NCBI GenBank assembly: GCA_036345935.2
Contig: JADWOT020000001.1
Coordinates: 33,399,412-33,463,411, forward strand
Length of the DNA: 64,000 nucleotides
Source of the DNA: Taenia hydatigena
Taxonomy: Eukaryota; Platyhelminthes; Cestoda; Cyclophyllidea; Taeniidae
Reading direction: 5' to 3'
This document shows positions 1-8,017 of the stretch, one piece after another. Under the pieces are notes generated by a model. That model was not told where the DNA came from, did not search any database, and saw nothing but the letters and a program-made list of their open reading frames with translations. A program made the position numbers and the translations under genes. How positions within the stretch are numbered: position 1 is the first letter of the stretch; each line of letters begins with the position of its first letter.

Positions 1-588
1 TATGACAATCAGAGGTATTGCAGTAAGGAAGATGTTAACGCGTGGGAATTTGGAGTTCCAGTAAAACAAGGTGAAAGAAATGACATTAAACGTGCTGCTG
101 ATGCCATCAGAAGTGGAGAAAGTATGTCTGGAATTGCTGATAAATTTGATGACGTGTATATAAGGTATTGGCGAGGTTTGCATCAGTTCAAGAATAAGGT
201 TGCTCCGCCAAGTGAACGCCGTTTTAAGACTGAGGTATACTACTATTACGGCCCACCAGGTGTTGGCAAGTCACAGAGAGCATTGGCTGAAGCGGATGCC
301 ACCCAAGAAGAGATTTATTATAAACCAAAAGGAAAATGGTGGGACGGATATGAGCAGCAGCCAAATGTTATCCTGGATGACTACTATGGAAGCATCCCTT
401 ATGACGAATTCCTTAAAGTCTTGGACAGGTATCCCTACCGAGTCCCTATTAAAGGGGGCTACGAGATTTTTAACTCAAAACGAATTTGGATAACTTCCAA
501 TAAACCAATTACCGAACTGTATCATCTCCCCTATGTTGTACCTGAAGCCCTAACAAGAAGATGTACTGTAATAGAATATATGGAATAA
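1..588 (+). CDS. rep: Rep, 3' part of the inverted left copy
   Basis: C-terminal part of a CRESS-DNA replication initiator, cut by the window edge. It reads from within the HUH nuclease domain (YCSKED motif region, just inside the window) through the SF3 helicase: Walker A GPPGVGKS, Walker B VILDDY, motif C WITSN and an arginine pair near the C terminus. The 154 residues from 124 to 588 match the complete minus-strand copy exactly. The stop is 6 nt from the stop of the convergent cap gene. Rep nicks the origin, covalently joins the 5' end and unwinds the genome in rolling-circle replication. The start and intron of this copy lie off the window. Confidence 0.85.
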   Translation, partial: YDNQRYCSKEDVNAWEFGVPVKQGERNDIKRAADAIRSGESMSGIADKFDDVYIRYWRGLHQFKNKVAPPSERRFKTEVYYYYGPPGVGKSQRALAEADATQEEIYYKPKGKWWDGYEQQPNVILDDYYGSIPYDEFLKVLDRYPYRVPIKGGYEIFNSKRIWITSNKPITELYHLPYVVPEALTRRCTVIEYME

Positions 589-594
589 ATATAT

Positions 595-1257
595 TTATAC
601 TGAATAAGACTTAAAATGTACATATACACGGGCTACAATCAAAAAGTGACAACCAGCAGAGTCACTAGGGAATACATTCATAACACCATAATGGGTTGCT
701 AAGTTACTAGTAGAATGGGATCCACAAAATAACCAAGGGGAATACATAAGGCGTTCAATACTTAAAGCTTGTGGTGATGGTCGTACATGATCCGAAAGAA
801 CAATAGCAGGCTTCACAATCATACGTCCTTGTTGCGTACACCTGTACGTCTTAGCATGGGGTTTGGTTAACCACTCGTCTCCAACTATATCTTCATCCTT
901 ATCCCATTGAACTGATTCCCTGAATGGACACATTATATATGTTCCGAGTTGAGCAGTTGTCATATTTACATTAAATTTCGGAAATACACGGACTACCCAA
1001 AGGTATTGTCTATAGAAGGTGTAGGAGGAATAAAAATGAGCCGATTCCGGAATATCCCCTAATGATAACTTCAAATAATAACGTGTTTTCTTCGCAGCTG
1101 GTTCAAAATTGTTCGTATAATAGAAACGCATTCTACATATAGCTCCACCATTCGTTGGACGACGTATAAAAAGCCTACGACGACGATACTTAAGAAAACG
1201 ACGCCTATAGAGCTTACGACGCCTAAACCTAACCCTGCGCAGACGACCCACAACCAT
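595..1257 (-). CDS. cap: Capsid protein, inverted left copy
   Basis: Predicted 220-residue circovirus-type capsid protein, identical in every residue to the copy at 2231-2893. The first 33 or so residues are dominated by arginine (short runs such as RFRRRK and YRRRFLKYRRRR), the packaging and nuclear-import arm typical of circovirus Cap. The rest has the length expected for one jelly-roll domain. There are no internal stops. It converges on rep (stop 588) and diverges from the left origin at 1478-1512. Family assignment rests on the basic arm, size and gene order; I cannot compute a similarity score. Confidence 0.82.
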   Translation of the reverse strand: MVVGRLRRVRFRRRKLYRRRFLKYRRRRLFIRRPTNGGAICRMRFYYTNNFEPAAKKTRYYLKLSLGDIPESAHFYSSYTFYRQYLWVVRVFPKFNVNMTTAQLGTYIMCPFRESVQWDKDEDIVGDEWLTKPHAKTYRCTQQGRMIVKPAIVLSDHVRPSPQALSIERLMYSPWLFCGSHSTSNLATHYGVMNVFPSDSAGCHFLIVARVYVHFKSYSV

Positions 1258-1477
1258 AACGCAGAGAACAAAGAAACCAAATGACTACCACATGATGAGT
1301 CATACCACTACAGTAAAACAAAGAGCGAACCAATCAGAAAAGAGCACGTAAAAATAACGTCACCCAGCTAACCAATAAAGCTTAGGCACGCGTAGCTTAG
1401 CTATCCAATAGGACTTAAGCACGCGAGGCTTAGCTAACCAATCAAATAACACCTAACAAACTATATATACAGATGTC
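1258..1477. promoter_or_regulatory. Left copy of cap-side intergenic region
   Basis: Mirror image of 2011-2230. It carries the same TATA-like run (about 1461-1469) and the same spaced CCAAT-box repeats, here read as CCAAT on the plus strand. No open frame of interest is present. Confidence 0.55.
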
Positions 1478-1512
1478 AGAAGTTGCGGGTAATACTAACC
1501 TCCGCAACTTCT
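1478..1512. promoter_or_regulatory. Left origin hairpin
   Basis: Exact mirror of the 1976-2010 hairpin. The nonanucleotide lies on the minus strand at 1489-1497 (read as GTAATACTA on plus), flanked by a 10-bp inverted repeat. Presumed rolling-circle origin of the inverted copy. Confidence 0.75.
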
Positions 1513-1519
1513 GCTAGCT

Positions 1520-1590
1520 ATGGACGCGAACGTCAAACGCTTCTGCCTTACTCTAAACAACTATACGGAACCCGAACACTACTGTATTGG
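1520..1590 (+). pseudogene. Truncated rep exon 1 of the inverted copy
   Basis: The first codons of rep (motif I form FCLTLNNYT) are present on the plus strand, mirroring exon 1 copy A at 1968-1811. Homology stops at about 1587, where the palindrome arm ends and an intron-like piece in the opposite orientation begins. No nuclease motif II or III follows in frame, so this piece cannot encode a working initiator. Confidence 0.7.
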
Positions 1591-1900
1591 CTCAGAGAGT
1601 CGGGAAGCGATATTAAGCAAAAAAGCAACGGAAAACTTACATATACCCCTGCAAGTGAGGGGTTCCAGTTGTGGGTGCAATTTCTTTTGCTATTGTTGCA
1701 TATTGGGCCCATTGTAGAGCGAAGGACTGTAGTTTGCCTAAACACAACACATGATATTAGTTCAGAGAGTCGGGAAGCGATATCAAACCAAAAAGCAACG
1801 GAAAACTTACATATACCCCTGCAAGTGAGGGGTGCCAGTGCTAGGGGCAGTTTCTTTGCCAATAATGGCATATTGTGCCCATTTCTTAGCGAAATCTTGA
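1588..1900 (-). repeat. Asymmetric palindrome core with duplicated rep exon-1/intron pieces
   Basis: Read on the minus strand, this stretch holds the 3' part of exon 1 copy A, a full intron copy (1810-1738), a second exon-1-like piece (copy B, 1737-1641: from the residues after motif I through motif II, ending PHLQGY) and the first 53 nt of another, diverged intron (1640-1588) that abuts the inverted arm. Copy B is out of frame after intron A. The arrangement looks like recombination between related genomes, followed by a head-to-head join. Confidence 0.7.
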
Positions 1901-1968
1901 ATACAGTAGTATTCGGGTTCCGTATAGTTGTTTAGAGTAAGGCAGAAGCGTTTGACGTTCGCGTCCAT
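1811..1968 (-). pseudogene. rep: rep exon 1, copy A (orphan)
   Basis: A complete 53-residue rep first exon beside the central origin, in the orientation and at the distance expected of a genuine rep gene. It starts MDANVKRF, has motif I FCLTLNNYT and motif II PHLQGY, and ends at a consensus donor (GTAAGT at 1810-1805). It differs from the exon 1 joined to the full rep at many positions (for example FCLTLNNYT versus FCFTVNNYT), so it comes from a distinct viral variant. No matching exon 2 follows, only copy B and the inverted arm, so the gene is truncated. Its promoter and TATA-like run (2019-2027) are intact. Confidence 0.72.
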
Positions 1969-1975
1969 AGCTAGC

Positions 1976-2010
1976 AGAAGTTGCGGAGGTTAGTATTACC
2001 CGCAACTTCT
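1976..2010 (+). promoter_or_regulatory. Rolling-circle replication origin hairpin
   Basis: A 10-bp perfect stem (1976-1985 with 2001-2010) encloses a loop carrying TAGTATTAC at 1991-1999, the canonical circovirus nonanucleotide. Rep of this family nicks between TAGTATT and AC. It sits between the cap and rep starts, as in circoviruses. Confidence 0.9.
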
Positions 2011-2230
2011 GACATCTGTATATATAGTTTGTTAGGTGTTATTTGATTGGTTAGCTAAGCCTCGCGTGCTTAAGTCCTATTGGATAGCTAAGCTACGCGT
2101 GCCTAAGCTTTATTGGTTAGCTGGGTGACGTTATTTTTACGTGCTCTTTTCTGATTGGTTCGCTCTTTGTTTTACTGTAGTGGTATGACTCATCATGTGG
2201 TAGTCATTTGGTTTCTTTGTTCTCTGCGTT
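2011..2230 (+). promoter_or_regulatory. Cap/rep intergenic region with TATA and 33-bp CCAAT repeats
   Basis: A TATA-like run at 2019-2027 reads on both strands and lies about 50 nt upstream of rep exon 1 copy A. ATTGG (inverted CCAAT) occurs at 2046, 2079, 2112 and 2154; the first three are spaced exactly 33 nt and lie in degenerate direct repeats (ATTGGTTAGCTAAGC-like, then a CGCGTGC-like block). These could be promoter boxes or Rep-binding iterons; the sequence alone does not decide. Confidence 0.6.
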
Positions 2231-2893
2231 ATGGTTGTGGGTCGTCTGCGCAGGGTTAGGTTTAGGCGTCGTAAGCTCTATAGGCGTCGTTTTCTTAAGT
2301 ATCGTCGTCGTAGGCTTTTTATACGTCGTCCAACGAATGGTGGAGCTATATGTAGAATGCGTTTCTATTATACGAACAATTTTGAACCAGCTGCGAAGAA
2401 AACACGTTATTATTTGAAGTTATCATTAGGGGATATTCCGGAATCGGCTCATTTTTATTCCTCCTACACCTTCTATAGACAATACCTTTGGGTAGTCCGT
2501 GTATTTCCGAAATTTAATGTAAATATGACAACTGCTCAACTCGGAACATATATAATGTGTCCATTCAGGGAATCAGTTCAATGGGATAAGGATGAAGATA
2601 TAGTTGGAGACGAGTGGTTAACCAAACCCCATGCTAAGACGTACAGGTGTACGCAACAAGGACGTATGATTGTGAAGCCTGCTATTGTTCTTTCGGATCA
2701 TGTACGACCATCACCACAAGCTTTAAGTATTGAACGCCTTATGTATTCCCCTTGGTTATTTTGTGGATCCCATTCTACTAGTAACTTAGCAACCCATTAT
2801 GGTGTTATGAATGTATTCCCTAGTGACTCTGCTGGTTGTCACTTTTTGATTGTAGCCCGTGTATATGTACATTTTAAGTCTTATTCAGTATAA
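2231..2893 (+). CDS. cap: Circovirus-like capsid protein
   Basis: Open frame of 220 residues, within the usual size of circovirus capsid proteins, which build a T=1 shell from one jelly-roll domain. The N terminus is arginine-rich over about 33 residues (RRVRFRRRKLYRRRF), serving genome packaging and nuclear targeting in the family. The remainder is uncharged to mildly acidic, with many aromatic residues. It begins 220 nt downstream of the origin, and its stop is 6 nt from the convergent rep stop. No frameshift or stop is present, which is unusual for an old endogenous viral copy. Identity to the left copy is complete at protein level. Confidence 0.87.
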   Translation: MVVGRLRRVRFRRRKLYRRRFLKYRRRRLFIRRPTNGGAICRMRFYYTNNFEPAAKKTRYYLKLSLGDIPESAHFYSSYTFYRQYLWVVRVFPKFNVNMTTAQLGTYIMCPFRESVQWDKDEDIVGDEWLTKPHAKTYRCTQQGRMIVKPAIVLSDHVRPSPQALSIERLMYSPWLFCGSHSTSNLATHYGVMNVFPSDSAGCHFLIVARVYVHFKSYSV

Positions 2894-2898
2894 ATATA

Positions 2899-2904
2899 TT
2901 TATT
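2899..2904 (-). terminator. Rep polyadenylation signal overlapping its stop codon
   Basis: AATAAA on the minus strand overlaps the rep TAA stop (2902-2900). Only 6 nt separate the two convergent stop codons, so cap and rep share this AT-rich end zone. Confidence 0.5.
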
Positions 2905-3806
2905 CCATATATTCTATTACAGTACATCTTCTTGTTAGGGCTTCAGGTACAACATAGGGGAGATGATACAGTTCGGTAATTGGTTTATTGGAAGTTATCC
3001 AAATTCGTTTTGAGTTAAAAATCTCGTAGCCCCCTTTAATAGGGACTCGGTAGGGATACCTGTCCAAGACTTTAAGGAATTCGTCATAAGGGATGCTTCC
3101 ATAGTAGTCATCCAGGATAACATTTGGCTGCTGCTCATATCCGTCCCACCATTTTCCTTTTGGTTTATAATAAATCTCTTCTTGGGTGGCATCCGCTTCA
3201 GCCAATGCTCTCTGTGACTTGCCAACACCTGGTGGGCCGTAATAGTAGTATACCTCAGTCTTAAAACGGCGTTCACTTGGCGGAGCAACCTTATTCTTGA
3301 ACTGATGCAAACCTCGCCAATACCTTATATACACGTCATCAAATTTATCAGCAATTCCAGACATACTTTCTCCACTTCTGATGGCATCAGCAGCACGTTT
3401 AATGTCATTTCTTTCACCTTGTTTTACTGGAACTCCAAATTCCCACGCGTTAACATCTTCCTTACTGCAATACCTCTGATTGTCATAATCGTTCCCTTTC
3501 GCTAATTCAATGTGAATCCGGGGAATCTTCAATTTATCCTTAATGACTCTGAACTTTTTCGGACGAGACAAATGCCTAAACACAACACATGATATTAGTT
3601 CAGAGAGTCGGGAAGCGATATCAAACCAAAAAGCAACGGAAAACTTACATATACCCCTGCAAGTGAGGGGTTCCAGTAGTAGGGGCTGTTTCTTTGGCTA
3701 TGATAGTATATTCGCTCCATTGGGTAGCGAAGTCTTGTAGTTTCTTGTAGTCGGTATCGGTGTAGTTGTTTACAGTAAAGCAGAATCTACGTACATTGGC
3801 GTCCAT
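2900..3806 (-). CDS. rep: Replication initiator Rep, spliced (two exons)
   Basis: Exon 1 is 3806-3649 and exon 2 is 3575-2900; removing the intron gives an uninterrupted 277-residue frame. HUH nuclease: motif I FCFTVNNYT (8-16), motif II PHLQGY (47-52), motif III YCSKED with the predicted catalytic Tyr88. SF3 helicase: Walker A GPPGVGKS (166-173), Walker B VILDDY (205-210), motif C WITSN (245-249), arginine near 268. Length and motif order are those of circovirus/cyclovirus Rep. The start was chosen because MDANV is shared by all exon-1 copies; an upstream in-frame ATG at 3851 reads into the hairpin and flank. The usual promoter side is replaced by host DNA, so this copy may be promoterless unless the element is circular or tandem. 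Confidence 0.88.
3576..3648 (-). other. 73-nt spliceosomal intron in rep
   Basis: On the minus strand the intron begins GTAAGT, carries an ACTAAT branch-like site near its 3' end and ends GTGTTTAG. It splits the Met codon directly after motif II, and joining restores continuity. The same 73-nt intron is present at 1738-1810, and a diverged partial copy lies at 1588-1640. Confidence 0.85.
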
Positions 3807-3810
3807 CGTA

Positions 3811-3843
3811 CGAAGTTGCGAGAAGTTAGTATTACCAGCAACT
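3811..3843 (+). promoter_or_regulatory. Right origin hairpin and viral/host boundary
   Basis: TAGTATTAC lies at 3827-3835. The stem is shorter than in the central origin (about 6 bp, AGTTGC with GCAACT); the outer stem is lost where non-viral sequence starts. This is the second origin bounding the complete unit. Confidence 0.72.
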
Positions 3844-5263
3844 CGCACCAATGAAAATATGATCCATTGCTCCTTTGAGGCGGTGCATCAGGCATACAAC
3901 AGTTGTTTGTGCGTCTACTCTCCTCCACTCATTCTCCACCATTTGGTGTGAGTTGGTATCCCTGCAGGTGGTCACGTGTAAGAACTCTCGGTCGACGAAC
4001 GGGGGTCGCCAGTTCAATCATGGAAGAGCAATTGCTAACCGAAAGTGCCCACAACAACCTCTGGAAGTGCATCGAAATGGAGATTGGTTAAGCAAGTGTA
4101 TTTGACGCAGTTGAAATGAGCGCCCTGAGGTAGTATCAACCGCAAAGATGGAGCCAGCTTATCACCACCACCGGGACCGTCTCTGAAAGGACAGCTGAGA
4201 AATGTCACTACATAACTGAAATGAGTAGAACCTTGAGTACAAGTTCATTATAACATGCATACATGAGAGTTCTTCCAGACAATGGTCCTCCATAGCCTAG
4301 AATTTTATTGTTCTTATGTGACCATGTAACACTCGTTTTCTAATCAGTCGAGCTGCTGTGCAAAAAATACAAATAACTATTCTTATGACAGGTCTATCCT
4401 ACAATTTTTCCATTGGCTACCACTCAGCCAATCAGATATTCCAGAAGTCTTTTTGCGGTCAACAAGAAATCTGACCAATTAAAAGAAACGGAACATGTAA
4501 TTAGACTGTTCCCGACATAAATCCGATGTTTGCTTGCAGCTATGCAGGCTGGTTTGTGGACATAAAAACCTCCTAGAACTCGACACTTTCCATTGGCTAT
4601 TGACCAGCGAATCAGATGGCGTTTACCCGAGGGGAGATTTACGGTCGCCTTAGGGGATACCTGGGTCGCCATTTTGGGGTCTGCGTCAAAACATCTTAGT
4701 TCTAATCTCACAACAAGTACATGATATCATTGTTGTAAGTCGACAGAGCAAGCCAATTCATAGTAAATGAGGTCTGGGTGCGATTTTGTATCAAGTACTA
4801 AGTTACCTTACGTCGCAAGGGACTGTCCTGACCACTGCCTTTTCAATATCGAAACAAAAGCTAAGTTTGACAAGCGCAAAGCCACTTAAGTAAGCATTTT
4901 GTTATTCTTCTGCGACTTTTAATAAGACTTTGTTCGACATTACCCAAGCTAGCTTCTTTTGAGCAATAAAAAGTAGTCCTCATGAGTTCTCTCCTGCCCC
5001 GTGGAGGTACATGCGTAATTGTGTAAATGAGACACTGGAGCCAATGACAAATCATTGCGTTTCCATTTGTGAGGGTCATAGCACTCCTCAGAATGTGAAA
5101 ATTTAAGCACCTTGCAACATGCCGAGACTCCCTTGAAGGCAAAAGTGGGCGCATTACTATGGCAGAATATGCATATTCAATAAACGGAGGGCACGAGGAT
5201 GCTGACAGGGCCCAGAGACCAGCTCACGCGACTCGGGCAGCATGGCCACCCAAGTCAGGGTAG
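3844..5263. other. Host flank without recognised gene; duplicated CCAAT motif
   Basis: No convincing gene. A block with ATTGGCT followed by an AGCCAAT-like half and ATCAGAT occurs at about 4408-4440 and again, about 180 bp on, at 4588-4620. Each copy is an imperfect palindrome of CCAAT boxes. A GCCATTTTGG motif (YY1-like) follows near 4671. This combination resembles a metazoan promoter but no start site is evident. Confidence 0.35.
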
Positions 5264-5949
5264 CTGAAAGTGGCAGTCAAACAAACAAAGTATTACACTC
5301 TCGTTCATCAATGCGTGTGTGTGAACTGGAACACCCCACCTGGACCCGACGCGTGTATTGTTGCCTACTTTATTGCTTACACATTTGACACTGCGGTGTG
5401 GAAGCATTACTCTCACCCTTTGACGACCAGTTTCACCTCTTATAATCTAAGGCCAAATCAAACCACTTCTGTCGCCGTTTGTGCACGCATTGGTGAGAGA
5501 GAATCTGGCGGCGGAGAGCACCTTGGTGCCCTACACCAGCTTTGGAGAGAGATGAGTCCTCTATGCTCGTTTTTGCTGAAAGCTGAATCGCGGCTACTGC
5601 TTAGGACTAACCAGATCCACTAGAATCAATTCTGCAACGCTGCCCATGTATTATTGCCACTACAACTAATTAAGTTCGCAGACTCATTAGCAGTAGTACT
5701 GCCTGGCACTAAAGAAACTACTACCGAGAGTTGGACAGACGCTCCTCAATGTGCTATTATAATTGGGCAAATTTATGGCCGTATCGGATAGAGGTGGAGA
5801 AAGTGTCTGTCACGACTGGAAGAAGCCCCTCAACAGCCATCACACCTGCCCAGACTTCCGCTGCAGTAACCACGACTGGCGATGACTCGAACTGCGCTGC
5901 TGTGGCCATTGTAACTCTACTAGCTTTCATGGCTGCTATGCTTTCGTGA
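5264..5949 (+). CDS. Partial FnIII-domain protein with GPI-signal-like C-terminal exon
   Basis: Two exons are supported. The first (about 5264-5492) encodes a fibronectin type III core: NWNTPP with the core Trp, IVAYFIAYT with the conserved Tyr, and NLRPNQTT as the LxPxT strand. It ends at donor G|GTGAGA in phase 1. The second (5792-5949) follows an AG acceptor in matching phase and encodes a Ser/Thr-rich spacer, a small-residue stretch (GDDSNC) and a terminal hydrophobic tail (AAVAIVTLLAFMAAMLS), the layout of a GPI-anchor signal. Small FnIII-plus-hydrophobic-tail proteins are known taeniid oncosphere surface antigens (EG95/45W type); membership is inference. No signal-peptide exon was found, and the 5' end of the FnIII exon is uncertain. 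The intron is 5493-5791. Confidence 0.5.
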
Positions 5950-7255
5950 CTTTTCCCGTGGGTCCGTACAACCAATCACCAAGCGCTTCAGCTACTGTAA
6001 ATTGTGCTGCGTTCATCAAAAAGGCCGTTTATTTTCTATTGCGGACTGCTGCAAACCAACGTCAAATGGCAACGAACAAAAGATGTTAGTATTTGCATTC
6101 GTCTTCGTCGACACTGAAAGGGGTATACCCCTGTGAGGTAGGTAATCGCGAATCATTGAACTGCAGTGATGCTTATTGTAGGAGGGAATGAAAGACAACG
6201 CTGTAATGCTGGGTGTGCCCTCAGATCCCCAGTGAGGGACGCTGCTGTTTCGAGCTATACACCTAGCAACAAACCATACATTTGTCAGGTAGATGCCTGA
6301 TTGGTCAAAACATTACCACGCCTTGCTGAAACCTTATCAAAGAATCTCACCAGTTTAGAAAGTTAGCAAGCTCTTAGTAGCTACTCCTACCCATAAAAAT
6401 CCAGGTGGGAATGTCGAATAGAGCTGCTACCTACAAGAGATGCCTTACTCGAATATGCGGTCCCACTTATACCTGAATGACCCACGATTTGGCACAAAGC
6501 AATTGTCATGTGCACCCCATATTTACCATCTTTTGAGTGTGGTGAATCGTGTAAAGAGAGGTCAGATTACCGCCAACGCATGACAAAATAGGCCAGCGAA
6601 TGAATACTTGCTCATCGTGGACAGTCGTCTCTGTGTGCAATATTGCTGCCTGTTTAAGGCAGGTACACCAAAATCTTAAATCGTTTCTGTCATGCAACGT
6701 GTGTGTGTGTGCACACCAGGCAGGCGGGCGGACGAGGGCAAAGAGGAGTGGGGATGGGTAACTTGGCAAGCACTTATTCTCCATGGGGCAGTGCATGTTG
6801 TAGAGGTTGAATGATAGATTATCAGCATAGGCTTACACTTACATACGTAAATGCCTTCCTCCCCTTCCTTTTGTCTTCCCTCCGGCGGGAGAGGGACGTT
6901 GTGTGGGTGGCGGCCCAATGACCCTGAGACTAGCCAGTGACGTTCACTCACACCTGAGCGCCCTGGAATGACCTTGAGCCTAACCAATGTCATTCTTCAA
7001 TGGTCACTTGCCTCCAGAAGAGCTGTGCTGTTATTGAGAACGAGGATAAAACATTAAAAACTTCTTAAAGAACAAGAGTAACCGAACTTCTATAAAAACA
7101 AAAACAAATACAAAATACAACGCATAAGGCATAACAAAAAGATTTTGAAATTTTCTTATAAAAAGGATCACGCATAATGTTGTGCAATTAAACATAGCTG
7201 TAGATTACTTCAGCAATCAGATGACACAGCAGTAATGCTAACCAGGAGTCAAAGT
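5690..7255. repeat. Left arm of a long-range inverted repeat (partner about 62465-64000)
   Basis: Sequence around x matches the complement around 69719-x, for example 5757-5975 with 63744-63962, the 6.8 kb block with 62.9 kb, and 7.15 kb with 62.55 kb. The copies are diverged with indels. The C-terminal exon at 5792-5949 lies inside it. Otherwise there is no gene in 5950-7255; a short GT run sits near 6700. Confidence 0.75.
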
Positions 7256-7682
7256 CACTTTAGAGAGCATCGAACAGATAAATTCATGTCGACAAACCAC
7301 TTCGAGTCACTCAAGCAATACACAAAGTTGGCCCGCATATACTCACTGCCCAAATCTTAAGAACGCAAGAGGTTTTCATGCCTAAACCGAATATATAAGC
7401 AATTTAATAACAGTTCATTTTGGAATAAAACAGGAAAACGAGAGTTGGGAGCACCCGCCAACTCCGAATGCAAAATGCACGCATTTTTGTCCGTACAAAT
7501 TGGAGGAATAAGAGGGTTGATGCAGGTCATTCCTATCTCGCGTATTCAATTTTCAACCTCCGTTCCATTAGGTGTATATTCACACCGAAGGTCTTCAGGA
7601 CGCTTTGCAATGAAAGGGAAGGAGGGAGAGAAAAAGGAACAACACACCCTTATAGCAGCTACGACAACGTAGGTAGAAGCAT

Positions 7683-8017
7683 TCCTTTGTTTACTGTGCT
7701 TCCAAACCGCCTTGGCCTGGTCATGCGCAGCAAACTCTACAAAGACGAAATCGCAATGACCTTTAGGGGGCTTTTGAGGCATCCTCACCCTGATGGAGCC
7801 ACCAATGGGCTTAAAGAGGGCCGTCACCTCGCTGTGACTAGCCTGGAAAGCGGCATTTTGAACCGAAATGACTCGACCCTCTTCTTTCCCCTTCTTCGCC
7901 GCTTTCTTTTGTGACTTCGACTGAGGGCTTTTCACGGGCAGTGCTGCGGAGACTGCTACGTCAACTGGCTTCCGGACGCGTGAGAACTCCTCGGTCTCCA
8001 CCTGCTTTACCTTTTTG
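7683..8017 (-). CDS. RRM exon resembling the last RRM of RBM19/MRD1
   Basis: The minus-strand exon begins after a pyrimidine-rich acceptor (TTTCTCTTTGACTCCAG at about 8034-8018). It encodes a Lys-rich linker (SQKKAAKKGKEEGR) and then an RNA-recognition motif: RNP2-like ISVQNAAF, a helix with FQASHSEVTALF, and RNP1-like CDFVFVEF. The FQA(N/S)xxE pattern is what RBM19/MRD1 show in their final RRM; those proteins act in pre-rRNA processing in the nucleolus. The last strand of the RRM is not encoded here; a weak donor (GTAAAC) lies near 7699-7694. No other exons were found, so it is either one exon of a larger gene with unseen neighbours or a fragment. Confidence 0.45.

Larger units (their letters stand above)
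1..3487. repeat. Viral head-to-head palindrome (arms 1-1587 and 1901-3487)
   Basis: Positions x and 3488-x are complementary over both arms. Cap and the shared rep part translate identically; one mismatch was noticed near the inner edge (about 1576 versus 1912). The 313-nt core is not symmetric. Confidence 0.85.
1..3843. mobile_element. Circovirus-like (CRESS-DNA) element, multi-copy and inverted
   Basis: This is an endogenous or integrated circular-ssDNA virus element. Visible parts are a complete unit between two origin hairpins (1976-2010 and 3811-3843), a head-to-head inverted second copy (1-1587) and a rearranged core (1588-1900). The gene order, with Cap and Rep divergent from the origin and meeting tail to tail, is that of circoviruses and cycloviruses, and the 1836-nt unit fits their roughly 1.7-2.1 kb genomes. 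Flatworm-like non-viral DNA begins at about 3844; the left edge lies outside the window. All long reading frames are open, so the insertion is young, still active, or an assembly join with an exogenous virus. I infer integration; reads spanning 3843 would decide. Confidence 0.85.

Noticed and set aside
1071..1280. Minus-strand 69-codon hydrophobic frame (and its mirror at 2208-2417)
   Set aside because: It overlaps the basic arm of cap in another frame; a shadow of cap.
1483..1935. 150-codon plus frame through the viral core
   Set aside because: It reads antisense through exon-1 copies and introns; its open state is explained by the duplicated pieces.
5757..5975. Minus-strand frame opposite the GPI-tail exon
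   Set aside because: Both strands are open in the copies, but only the plus frame joins the FnIII exon in phase and has a stop at a shared position after a hydrophobic tail.
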